From the NCBI GenBank assembly GCA_000231825.2, contig JH720356.1, positions 449,120-513,119 on the forward strand: a stretch of 64,000 nucleotides of DNA, in the 5' to 3' direction. The stretch is from Tetrahymena elliotti 4EA (Eukaryota > Ciliophora > Oligohymenophorea > Hymenostomatida > Tetrahymenidae). Of the stretch, positions 34,357 to 45,249 are shown in pieces. Position 1 is the first letter of the stretch. Every line of letters starts with the position of its first letter. The translations under genes and the position numbers were made by a program. The notes beneath the pieces were generated by a model. It searched no databases and was not told the origin of the DNA. It worked only from the letters and a program-made list of their open reading frames with translations.

Positions 34357-37300
34357 TCATACTTCATTTGGAGACTATTCTTACTTCTTATTTTATTCTT
34401 ATTATAATGACATCTAATTAATTTGCTAATATTCTGTGATTAATTGTTTTATTTCAAAACTTTATGTAGTATTGAATTTGAATTCTCTACAAGGATTTTC
34501 AAATATTAAATGGATTAGTTTTGGGAAAACCTTTGTTGCTTTTAATTCCTCATATTTAAATTAAAATATTTACTCTTTGAATTCAGGTCCTAAGACATAA
34601 ATCATATTATGTTTAATTCCAAGCCACACATTTTCTTTGAGGTGTTAATTATCTCTAAGAGTGTCTTTGTAAGTGTTCACATAAAATTGAGTAACACCAA
34701 AAAGCTTATTTTATTTGATTGCATTTATGACAACTAATTATGTTAATTTCTACTTGGATTCTAATATCAATCTAGATGTATATTTAGAAATATCAACTAA
34801 ATTTGATTCTCCGTTCACTATATTTTGTAATTTTGGAGATTTCTAATTATTTTAAGTGACTAATAGTTTACTCTTTTAAATATCAACCTTACTCAATATG
34901 GATTGATTTTTCTCTTTTATTTTGTTGATTTCTTCATTAATTTATTAAAGTGTTTCGGATATTCCTTATACCCAAAAAGCTTCTTCTTTAGAGTTAAAAA
35001 TAATATCAGGAAGTATTTCTTTCAATGTATTTATCAGGAAATCTGAGCAATGGTCTGTAGCACAACTTTCTTAATTTTACAACATTTTTTCTGCTTACTA
35101 AGGATATTTTGTCAATATATAGAGCGCAGAAAAGAGTACATAGTTTTTGAATGATAATTTATATCTCTGCTACTGAATATTTTCAAATATCTAAAAGCTC
35201 ACTAAATCTAATCTAACAGGATCATTTCTAATATCATACTCCTCTTGCTGTGATGAAAGCCACAAATACTTCTTGAAAACTATAGTATATTTCTCAGTAA
35301 ATGTTGAAACAAATCTTTTAAAAGTTCTCATGAAGAAATTTTCATTTTAACTAATCTCTGAAGTATACTTCCATAACGGAGCATTTTATTCCATTTAAGA
35401 ATCGTTTGCTTCTGGGTTATGGGTATCATCACTTTAACTTATTTCCTGCGTGTTATCTTAAATTTAATTTTATTCGCTAGCTCTTAAATTTTAAAGTAAT
35501 TATTAATTATTAGCCAAAATAATATCTTATTTGCTAGCTCTTCCTCCATTAGAAACAAGCACTGCATTATTTTCTAAGCTATTTTAATTAGGAAATAGCA
35601 TCTTAAATAATAATTCATCATCATCTAGTACTCTAAAGTTTCCTTTTTAGTCCTTTAAAAAGATTCTGTAATCAAGATAAGATTTTAATCTAATTCTCTT
35701 TGCTATGTTGGCACATATTTAGAAGCAGCGGCTTTGAGAATTAATTTCTACTTCCTACTTGGATCCATCTAAAAATTCAACATCTATCAAACATCTTTCA
35801 TTTTAGCTAAGAGATTCAGAATTGTAGTAAGAAATCATAGATATTCTCTAATTCTTACTTCTTCTGTAAAGTTTCAGCATTTCTGAAGATGAAAGAGTAC
35901 CAATAGCTGCTAAGCTGTTACTTTTTGATTTTTATCTATTGACTATTTCTTAACTTTATCCTAAAGAACTTACTCTTTTTTCTGAAACTCTTTAGCTATG
36001 ATCCTACTTTTACTCTTCTTAATTTTTTATTTCTTCATCCCCCTAATTAGTATCATTTAAAATATCATTATCTTAAAAGTCATCTGAATCATCACTTGAA
36101 TCAAAGTCAAACATTTTTTGCATGTTTTTTTCATCCTCTTCGAGATTAGATCTGTAAGGGAGATCATAAAAATTAATAGGTAATCCTAAATCACTTAATA
36201 TTTCAGGCATGATCGATGATTCTTTTATCTTTTTCATGGTGAGAATCTAAATTATTCATATTAATTTTCAAGAACAATTTAAATGAATATTCAAAAAAAA
36301 AAAAATTTAAATTTTAAAGAAAATAAACCTTTTTCAAAAAACTTTCAAAGTGGAGCTTTCTTTCTTCAATTATTTTTGTTCTGTGGCTGTTTAACCAAGT
36401 TAATTTTGTGCTAAAATGATCAATTTAGATATCTTTTATATGATTTTTAATCTTTTTCTCTATATTAGATAGTTATCTATATCTAACCCAAATTTTTAAT
36501 GTGATATTTAAAATTTTTATTTCTGCCACATAAACATTGAATTTTTATATTTGGGTTGGGTTTCTCACTTCAGTTCCTAAAATATTTACTTCAATATTGT
36601 CTAAATCATTATCCATTTTATCTTTACGTAGATTATTTATGATTTCATTTATCTACTTTATCAAATCTTACTTTTTTTTTTCGTCTTCAGCCATGAAAGT
36701 TAAGGTGTTTGTAGTTCCACTTACTTTGAAAAGGTTAGTAAAATACTTCATATCTTCCACAGATTGAACCTTACTAGTGTGATTCAATTAAAGGCAAATT
36801 AAAGGTTTTGTATTTTCTTCATCAATTTTTTCTTAAACTAAAATTAAATCATTCAGAAAAGAGACAACACAACTCCTTTCACCATCCATAATCAGGTTTA
36901 AAGTTTCATCACTATTTTATATTTAAAAAATTAAATAACAAAGACTTTACTGAGTAAAATATTTTACAATTTTAATTCCTTTTTATTTTCTATGATATTC
37001 AGATGAAAGTTTTTAAAAGCCTCAGATAATTCACAAAGCTTTTGATTGTCCAATTATTTTTTAATAGAAGAGTTGACTTTTTTGTTGACTTCTGTAAATT
37101 GCTAAAGACACTTTTCTGTACATATGAAATCCTTATGATCCTAAGGTGTTCTTTCCAATAATGTCTTAAATAAAAGTTCGTATCTAGGTATTCTTTGTAC
37201 AGGTAAAATTAATAAACTGCTAACATTATCATCTACTTCAAATTATTTAATAAAATCTCTAATATCTTTTCTTGTTTCTTTTAGCTTGTCTAAAAACTTT

Positions 37301-37842
37301 ATTTAACCTAAAAAATTTTGCATGTAATCAGTATACAATTTGAAATATGGAATCATAGTATATATTTCTTTATCAAAAACCTCCTAATTATATAAAGTTA
37401 CTTGATACTATTTATTGTTGTAGGTATAAGAACTTTAAATAGTATTAAGTCTCTACTTTAAATATTCCAAAAATTATTTGTTAAGTGATAGTATTTACTC
37501 AATATTGCTAAATATTTTTTAGATATCTTACTCGTTATTTAGAATATCCATCATTTAACTCTTGAGAGTATTTTGAATAATATTCAACTTGGACACATAA
37601 GTTTCTTCTGTTTTTACTAATTCTTTTATGGTATTAATTCTATTTTTGGCTTTTTTGATCTTTTTTTGATATTTCATTTTCATATACTTTAATATTAAAA
37701 ATCTTGCTATCTTCACTAAGGCTTTTTCTCTTGCATCAGCCATATTGACAATTTCTTTCTCTTCACCCTCCGGCTTATCTGAAAAAGAATCAACTACTTT
37801 TTATATATCGCTTCCTCCTTAACTGTATTAAATTTCTTCCAT
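34357..37842 (-). CDS. RhoGEF with DH, PH, PX and FERM domains in one protein
   Basis: Exons 37842-36968, 36911-36329 and 36246-34357; introns 56 and 82 bp; 1115 aa. Order: an IQ-like basic helix (about 44-70), DH domain about 74-265 (KELVKTEETYVSKL, LLILPVQRIPRYELLFKTLL), PH about 295-400 (LIMDGERSCVVSFLNDLILV), PX about 415-515 (FNVYVAEIKI, KIWVRYRQL, KIIEERKLHFESFLKKI, LGLPINFYDLP), an acidic linker (DFDSSDDSDDF), then a C-terminal FERM region about 638-1090 (VEFLDGSKQEVEIN, YRIFLKDQKGNF, YVLFSALYILTKYP, FQFKYEELKATKVFPKL). The DH domain should activate Rho/Rac GTPases; PX binds phosphoinositides; PX-FERM is otherwise the layout of sorting nexins SNX17/27/31. The second intron is decisive: unspliced, the PX domain breaks off into poly-Phe; spliced, the PX C-terminal helix is completed in frame. 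Without it one would annotate two genes, the second starting at 36237. Confidence 0.88.
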
Positions 37843-38303
37843 TGTAAATTAAAAAAAGTGTTGTTTATTTGTTTATATTAACTTTTGTAAAACAAATTTA
37901 ACAAATTTTTTTTAGTAATAATTTTTGTTTGCAATTTCTCTTTTTATCTCTATTGGATTCTAATTTTTTTCTATCTTTATCAAACAATTTTTTTCTTATC
38001 AAAACAAATCAGAAATGACTTATCTTATTTTAATAAAAAATTAGATATTTTCAGAATCCTTCAAATAATAAAAAAAAGGAGTAAGAATATTTCAAACAAA
38101 ATTTTATGGTCACAAACTTCTTTTATCATTATTATCTTGATTTTATGAGTAAAAATAAATTCGTCTTGAATTATCTATTCATTATTAAAAGAAATAATCA
38201 AAATCTTCTTTTTTGTAACTCAGTATTGAGAAATAAAAATAAGAAATTACTTTATTTGTTGTTTACTAATTTAATTTAAAATTTTATTTTAATTTTGAAA
38301 AAT

Positions 38304-38383
38304 TATTTTTATCTACTATTTTCTGTAAATGTTCAAACTATTTTTATCTACTATTTTCTGTAAATGTTCAAACTATTTTTATC
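38304..38383. repeat. Tandem repeat, 35-bp unit, two full copies plus part
   Basis: The unit ATCTACTATTTTCTGTAAAT followed by GTTCAAACTATTTTT occurs at 38311 and again at 38346 without mismatch, and its tail starts a third time. The copies are identical, so the duplication is recent. Confidence 0.85.
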
Positions 38384-38762
38384 ATTGAAGAATGAAAGAT
38401 ATGAATTGAGAACACTATTTGTAAGCAAAATAAGTTTAGAGATTATTAACAAACATTTTAAGGTAAATTTGAAATTTACTTTTCAATTTTATTTGATGAA
38501 TTATTTTTTTTAAAACTATTAGTCTAACCATACTAAGTAAGTCAAGAAAAGTAATTTGAAGTTGAATAAATAAAATATTTAAATATTTTTTATATTTAAT
38601 TTAGTTTTGCTATCACCAAATTAAATATTTAATAACAAACTTTGGTCAACTCTTAAAACTCTTTTCTAAAACATAAAATAAAATAATAAATTTCTCATAC
38701 AATTTTATTAGAAATTAAATTCCTAATAATTTAACCTTTAAGCATAACTTATTTGAGGATTT

Positions 38763-39122
38763 ATGATAAGTAATAACTTATCTGATAGGAAATTACAATC
38801 AAAAGCTAAAAATGAGTTGAAGTATCTCTTAGCCTTATTAGCTAAAAATAGTTATTTTTTGATCAGATTAAAGTGTCTAATTTCTAACAAAAAAATAATT
38901 AAAGAAAAAAATCCATCAAAAAAAGACTAAATAAAATAAAAAATATTCTGCAAAAATAAAAAGACAACATTACATTATTTTTTAATTAATGATTATTTGA
39001 AAAATTTCAAAAAACAGTTTGATAATTTAATAATAATTAAATTTTATTTTAAATTGAGATTTTCTTCAAAATAAAAAATCTAAACAAAAAATGATAAACT
39101 AAAACAAAACATTTTTCGATGA
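38763..39122 (+). CDS. Doubtful ORF, 119 aa
   Basis: Starts MISNNLSDRKLQSKAK and contains LKYLLALLAKNSYFLIRLK before a Lys/Asn/Phe-rich tail and TGA. It lies just upstream of the LRR remnant and could be its first exon, but no sequence feature proves it. Confidence 0.22.
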
Positions 39123-39179
39123 TCTTAGTGATGTAATTTATTTTTTATATTTAAATTAAAATTTATTATTATCTTATGT

Positions 39180-41240
39180 AAAAGTTTCTAAATTCGTCAT
39201 TGCCAGATCACATTAATCTTGAAATTGACTTGAGGTAAACAAAAAATAATTTTTTCCTATATATTTATTATATGAATTTTGAATTCAATGATTTATTTAT
39301 TCATTCCAATTTATGTTGATATTCATTTATTTATTGAGAAGAATTGTTTCAAAAGAAAGAAAACATTTTAATTTTTTAATCTTTTTTCTTATTTAACTAC
39401 AAACAAATTGATAAATTTTTAATTTTAATTGAATAATTCTTATTTCGATCATTATTTATTCAAGATATTATTTCATTCTATTTTTAATAAGTTTATTAAG
39501 TTTTTTAATTTTTTTTCCAAACTAAATAATGGTATATTTTATAATAAAAAAGCTGTTGCTAAATTGGCTCTTCAGGTTCATAATAATTGGCTTCAGGAAT
39601 AGCTAAATGTATCAATGTCTCATATTTAACTCTTGAACTATTGTAAATATTTATTATATTTAAATTTGAATAAGTATAACTTAAATTCTTGTTCTGATAA
39701 ATTAATTATTCAAACCCTTTAAAATTTTATTAATTTAACTAAGATTTAGTTTAACTGTTTCTTAAATAAATATTCCTTTTTTATTTTAATTCTTTGATAA
39801 GCATTTTTAAATATTTACTTAATAAAAAAAAGTTAAAATTAGATTTGTGCATAGGATGCAAAATAATTGGGTTTAGCAATTTCATAGTGTACTAATCTTT
39901 AAACCTTAAAACTTGAGCTTTTGTAAAAAAAATTTTTTTGTTTTGAGTATTTAAAAATTATAAATTTTGATAACATGATAACAAACTTTTTAGTATAATT
40001 TTACATATTTTTAGTTCAAATAGCTTAAGATAATACTAAATTATTATTTTCTTTAAATAGAATCAACTCATCTTATTAATATTTCATAAAAAAGAGCTAA
40101 TAAAATAGGTCTAAAAGGTCTATCAGATTTGAGTTTTGGTTTATCTTAATGTGCAAATCTGACTGACTTGTATCTTAGAGTTGGGTAAAACTAAATGAAA
40201 ATAAAAATAACTTTTATTATTTTAATCAAAATACATAAATGGTTGTTGATGCTTGGCTTTAAGAGTTTCAAAAGGATCTCTTTATATTTAAATTAATTTA
40301 TTTTTATCACTAAATAAATTAATTTTACCATTTTTTTTTTTAGTTTAATTTTATCTTCTTTTTAGAATACTCAAACTAAGAGCTTTATTTTATTAATAAA
40401 GTGAAAATAAAATAGTTCAATCCAGTACATCGAGCTTTGGTTCTAATTTAGCTAGACTTATTCATTTAAAAACTTTGAAAATTGATCTTTTGTAAGGAAA
40501 ATATTTTATTTTCTTATCCCTATTTTATATCTTGAAAATATATTTCATGCCCAAACATATCATTCATTATTAATTATTTTTTTAAAGAATTATTTTCTAA
40601 GATTTAATTATTATTAAATATTTTAAATTTAAAAAATATTTTTTTTTAATAAACCATAAAAAGTGGAAATTAAATTGATGATTAAATTTTAGATGAACTT
40701 GGTTCTGGATTAGCAAAATGTAATTAACTTTAGACTTTAGATCTAGATATACCGTAAAAATATCTTTAAGTTTTTGATATACTGAATTATCGCATTTTCA
40801 TTTTTGTTTTTAATAATTTTTTTTATTTTTATAGAGGTGATAAAATTGGTATTTCTGGAGTCCAAGGCTTTAGCTAGTTTTTAACAGAGTGTCCTAATCT
40901 CTATGATTTAAAAATCTGTTTTAAGTAAATTTTATCACATTTTATAATTTTTTTCTGTACTTTAAAAGTTAATATGATACATATTATATTTTATTTTCTT
41001 TAATTGTTTCAAATACTACTTTTATTTTAGCTTTAAAAAGAAAATTTATTTATTTATAGTTTCTCCTTTTTATTTTATCAAATTTTTTCTAATAATAAAC
41101 AATAAAATTTTATACATTTGGTAAAGGGATTATTAAGTGGACTATGTCTTCAAGGTTTTGCAATTAAGTTCAAATTTATCTAAGTGTATTCATCTCACAA
41201 CTTTATAACTGGAACTAAAGTATTTTAAACATTTTATTAA
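39180..41240 (+). pseudogene. Leucine-rich-repeat gene, one repeat per exon, degenerate
   Basis: At intervals of roughly 200-300 bp the plus strand encodes single LRR units, each followed by an intron-like AT-rich stretch: NSSLPDHINLEIDLR (39197), LASGIAKCINVSYLTLELLQ (about 39580), LGLAISQCTNLQTLKLELLQ (39868), LKGLSDLSFGLSQCANLTDL (40115), FGSNLARLIHLKTLKIDLLQ (40435), LGSGLAKCNQLQTLDLDI (40700), GVQGFSQFLTECPNLYDLKI (40855) and SNLSKCIHLTTLQLELK (41170). The consensus L....L..C.NL..L.L.L is that of the large ciliate LRR family whose genes carry one repeat per exon. Several units are cut short or missing, and one unit near 40250 is barely readable, so I call it degenerate; it may still be transcribed. 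Confidence 0.65.
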
Positions 41241-42621
41241 ATTACCTTTATATTAAGAAAATTAAACAAACTTTTAAATTTTGATATTCATTTAATTTAT
41301 TTTCCAAATAATTTTATTTATTTTTATGTATTTTAATGTCAAACAAAATATTTGTATGATTAAAAGTTTTTATGATATTGAAGAATAGAAGCTTTTTTGG
41401 GAATTAAGAAGGAAGTTAATTTAAATGAAGAGATTAGTTGCTCTTATTTTTATGAGATGAAAATATTTTATATTCTTTTTATTAAATTACAACAAAATAT
41501 AGAAATTTAAATTGGAAATAAAAAAATTATGTCAATAAAGCAGCAAGGTTTTCTAAAAAAATTTAAAATATTAAGTTTTTTCATGCATTATTAATATATT
41601 TATAATATTAGTAACTTTTAACTGCAATCTTTATTCTAACAATTAAGTATTCTTATCTAAAAAATGTTTAGATGATTTTCGAATCTTTGAAATTATATCT
41701 TCTTTATTTTCTATTGTCAGAATACTCATAATTTCTTTTGATTAATTTAAAAATTACTTATTGATAGAATACTCAAAAATTTACAAAAGAGTTTTTACGC
41801 TGTTTGGTTATTTAACAATTTTTAGACTAAAGATAATTTAATAAAAAACGCTTAGTTTATTCATTACTATCATTAATTTTTTTTGGTGAGAGTAGTATTT
41901 TCTAATTTTTTCTTACATATACTTAAGTTAAGAAAAAGATAAGTAATTCAAGTATTTAATCATATAAAGATACATAAAATAACACTGTAATTATTGCTTC
42001 ACAAAGTATTCTATCATATGTGTTTGAATAAAATTTCAATTCTATAATTGTACATATATAACTTTTGGCTTTAATTAAAAATATCTTAACTTGATTCTAT
42101 AAAAGAATCAAATTTATTATAAGATATCCTTGTTTTTACTGCTTAAAAATTAGTCATAGATTTTATAATTTTGTTAGCTTTTATTTTTACAGATAATAAC
42201 TTTAGGGTCAAATCTAATTAATTTGTGGTGATATTTGCAATGAAAATTTCCAATAGTAAAAGAAATTATTTTCAGTTTTAAATTATTTTATATTTTAACA
42301 AGATAAAATCTTGATAGAGACCACAAATTTATATAAAAAAATCTTTTTTTGATAATAGATTATATATCTTTTATGTTTATCTTTTAAATTATTATCAAAT
42401 AATAATAAAATAATGATTCTTATTGTTTAATTGAAATTTTATTCAGCATAATTTATGAAAAGTAAAGCAATAAATAAAAATAAAAAATTAAAGATTATTA
42501 AGAGTTTTATAAATAAATAATAATCAACTTTTCACAAATAATATTAAAAGTCAAAAAATTTTGTAAACTATAAACAAATTAAGAAAAATCGCTTAGCAAG
42601 CAATAATCAATTTTCAATCAA
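41241..42621. other. Intergenic spacer
   Basis: AT-rich. No further LRR unit, RNA gene or plausible ORF is seen between the LRR remnant and the STPGP gene. Confidence 0.5.
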
Positions 42622-44251
42622 ATGGCTACTAAATTATTCAAAACTATTAAAAAAAAAGCAGGCCGTCTTCAGGATATTGTTAGTGTCCTCTAAAAATTAG
42701 AAGAAAAGAAGTATGTAGAGCGCCTCACCAAATTATTTGAAGAGATATTCTATGAAGAGCAAAAGTTCACCATTACAGGTAATCTATCAACAATTCTATT
42801 ATTTTACATTTAGCCAGTTCATTTTTTAAATAGCAAAAAATAAAACTTTTTCTGAAAAATTAAAAAAAAATTCTACTTTTAAAATAATTCTTCAAATGAA
42901 TAATAATTAGAGCTTTAGAGGATTATGAGCAGTAAACCAGCTAATAAATATCTTGATTTGGATGAGTAATTTAAGCAGAATACCTAGCTATTTAAAGCTA
43001 ATTTTGAAGCAATCAGCTCTATATTAAGTAAACATTTTTTTTATTTTGATAGCAATAAATAAATGGTTTAAGTTAGCTTGATAAAAATCAACTCAACCAA
43101 AAAGTTTTGCTGCAGGGATCTGATAGATTATTAAATTTATTAGTTATCAATTTGTTTGTTTTTAATTTTCTATTCTCTTAAGGGTGTAGTTTAAACAAAA
43201 CTTTAGGAGTTTCCATATCATTTAAAATATATTCTTGATAAAATATCTTAATTAAATTTATTAATATAGTAAATGAAGTTTGGGATAGTGTTACAGCTAC
43301 CTTCAGTAAGCCTCATGACGAGAAGTAACAAGCAAATTAATAAGAAGAATATTAAGATAGAGGGCGTCCTTAAACATCTGTTTAGCACTAATATAGTGTA
43401 GCTTAAGATTAATAATAATAGTATCAAACAATAGAAGGTATTGCTCAAGAAAATGAATAGCATTAAATATATTAAACTGCTCAATCTTATGAATAGTAGC
43501 AAGCAGTCAATAACATAGGTAATAACAATAATAACAATTCACTTAATAATGACTCCAAGATACTCAACAAAGTTGGATTAGCTAAAAGTTAATTAATTAA
43601 CAATAGTTCTTATTCTATGAATACAAGCTATTCTTAATAGAACCATAATGAAAACTGGGTAAGATCAAATATGAAAAAAAGAAATTCAAGTCGTTCCTAA
43701 GAAAACTTAAAGTTATCTCAAACTGGTAATGTAAATGACAGTTAATATGCTAAAAGGATGAATTCTATGAATAACTCAACCTTTTAAAATAAAAATAATA
43801 CTTCAATAGTAGATATAAAGAAAGCAGCTGAGAAAAAACTTAATAGCACAAATCTATCTATCTCAAGTGTAAAATCTCTTTCTCAATCTAAGTTAGGAAT
43901 GCCTCCACCATTTGTAAGATAATATTTCAGCAATTTATTTAGTTTAATATTTAAAAATAACTCAAAAATTAGTCTGAATTCCCAGAGCAAAAGAATCCTC
44001 TCTCAACAAGTTTCTCAAGAGCACCAAGAAAACTCCTTGACAAATAGTTAAGTTAATCCCCAGGACCTTTAGATTATCATGTAGAAAAGGCTGATAAACT
44101 TACAAGAAAGTAATCACCAAAAGCTTCATTCGGTAACACTTTAAGAACAAATTTTATTGATGAAAAACATCGTATAGAATCAAGTTCGTAAACACCAGGA
44201 CCTTAGTATAATGTTAGCTAAACTAATATATATAAGCCTATGAAAAAATGA
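42622..44251 (+). CDS. STPGP (sperm-tail PG-rich/SHIPPO) repeat protein, four exons
   Basis: Exons 42622-42778, 42911-43027, 43270-43913 and 43973-44251; 398 aa. The N-terminus (KKAGRLQDIVSVLQKLEEKKYVERL, FKANFEAISSIL) is helical and possibly coiled coil. The central 200 residues are Q/N/S-rich and disordered (NNIGNNNNNNSLNN, KKRNSSRSQENLK). The C-terminus carries two PG-rich motifs with the SHIPPO layout: SQSPGPLDYHVEKADKL...SPKASFGN and SSQTPGPQYNVSQTNIYK. Proteins with such repeats are found at microtubules and in sperm-tail or ciliary structures, so a cytoskeletal role is likely. All splice phases agree. The large third exon has a visibly higher content of CAA/TAA/TAG Gln codons than the rest. 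Confidence 0.82.
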
Positions 44252-45249
44252 ATCTATTTGCAAAATTTCTTTTTAAATTATTTTTATTGAGAAATTAAAT
44301 AAATAAATAACAACTTTATTGTAAGTGATTTGTCTATTGTCTCTTCTTTATTCTACATTTTAGTCTAAATTTTTCTTAATTTATTTTCAAATAAATTATT
44401 TTTTTTCAACCAAAATTAGTCTCTTTATTAATAAAATTTTATTTTTGCTTGTTTGATTAAAAATGATTTTTTTAAACTTAATTAAAGCTAATATTAATAT
44501 TAATTTGCAAAAATTCAATTTTTTTTATTGAGTAGATAAAATTAAATATCTACTTGATATTTTTTTAAGTTGGTTTTATTTGAAACGAATAATTTTATTA
44601 GAAAATTAATAATAAATTTATTATTTACTTTCAGCTGAAAATAACATGAAAAATGTCATAAATAATCTGCAAAAAAAAATTTTTCATTCTTTAATTTTTT
44701 ATATTTTTGTGTAACATTTAATAAGGTGAACAAGTCGATATTGAATAAAAGATATATTATTTTTTAAATAAAATTTAACGTTAAAAATTGGTATTGGGTT
44801 TAACCAAACTAATGGTAAGTATAGATCTTTATTTAATTATAGGGATATTGATTATTAATTCAGTTTATAATATTTCAACAGATTTATTGAAATAATTGGA
44901 TAAAAACTCAAATTTAAGTAAGACTGGTCTCAAATATATTTACAAACTCATATATCTTTCACAAGATCATGTGATATTGCATGATTGAGAGAGCCTTAGA
45001 ATCAAACCAAATATTTAATTTATAAATTTAAGACTTGGATTGAATGATTAAGGCTAATCATTATTAAATTATTAAATCTAATCAATAAATTAAAGAAGAA
45101 TAACTTCAACTTAAATTAAAGAGTTCCTAAAAGGTTTATAGTTAAGATAAATAAATATTTTTTTTATCAGAATCACTTGTAGCATATAGAATAATATAAA
45201 TAGCAAATAAGCTCATTTTGATTATTAGGTTGCAAAAAATTGAAACATA
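44252..45249. other. Intergenic spacer
   Basis: 998 bp between two plus-strand genes; upstream region of the kinesin. A 7-bp palindrome (ATGATTA-AGGC-TAATCAT) lies around 45043-45060. No gene is seen. Confidence 0.5.

Larger units (their letters stand above)
37843..39179. other. Spacer with a short tandem repeat
   Basis: Upstream flank of the RhoGEF gene. It holds the 35-bp repeat at 38304-38383 and a doubtful ORF at 38763-39122; otherwise nothing recognisable. Confidence 0.45.

Noticed and set aside
36237..36239. Start codon of a separate FERM-only gene
   Set aside because: The frame upstream joins the PX domain through a good GT..AG intron, completing the PX helix; one gene explains both parts better.
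43248..43502. Minus-strand ORF of 84 codons
   Set aside because: Antisense to the large Q/N-rich third exon of the STPGP-repeat gene.
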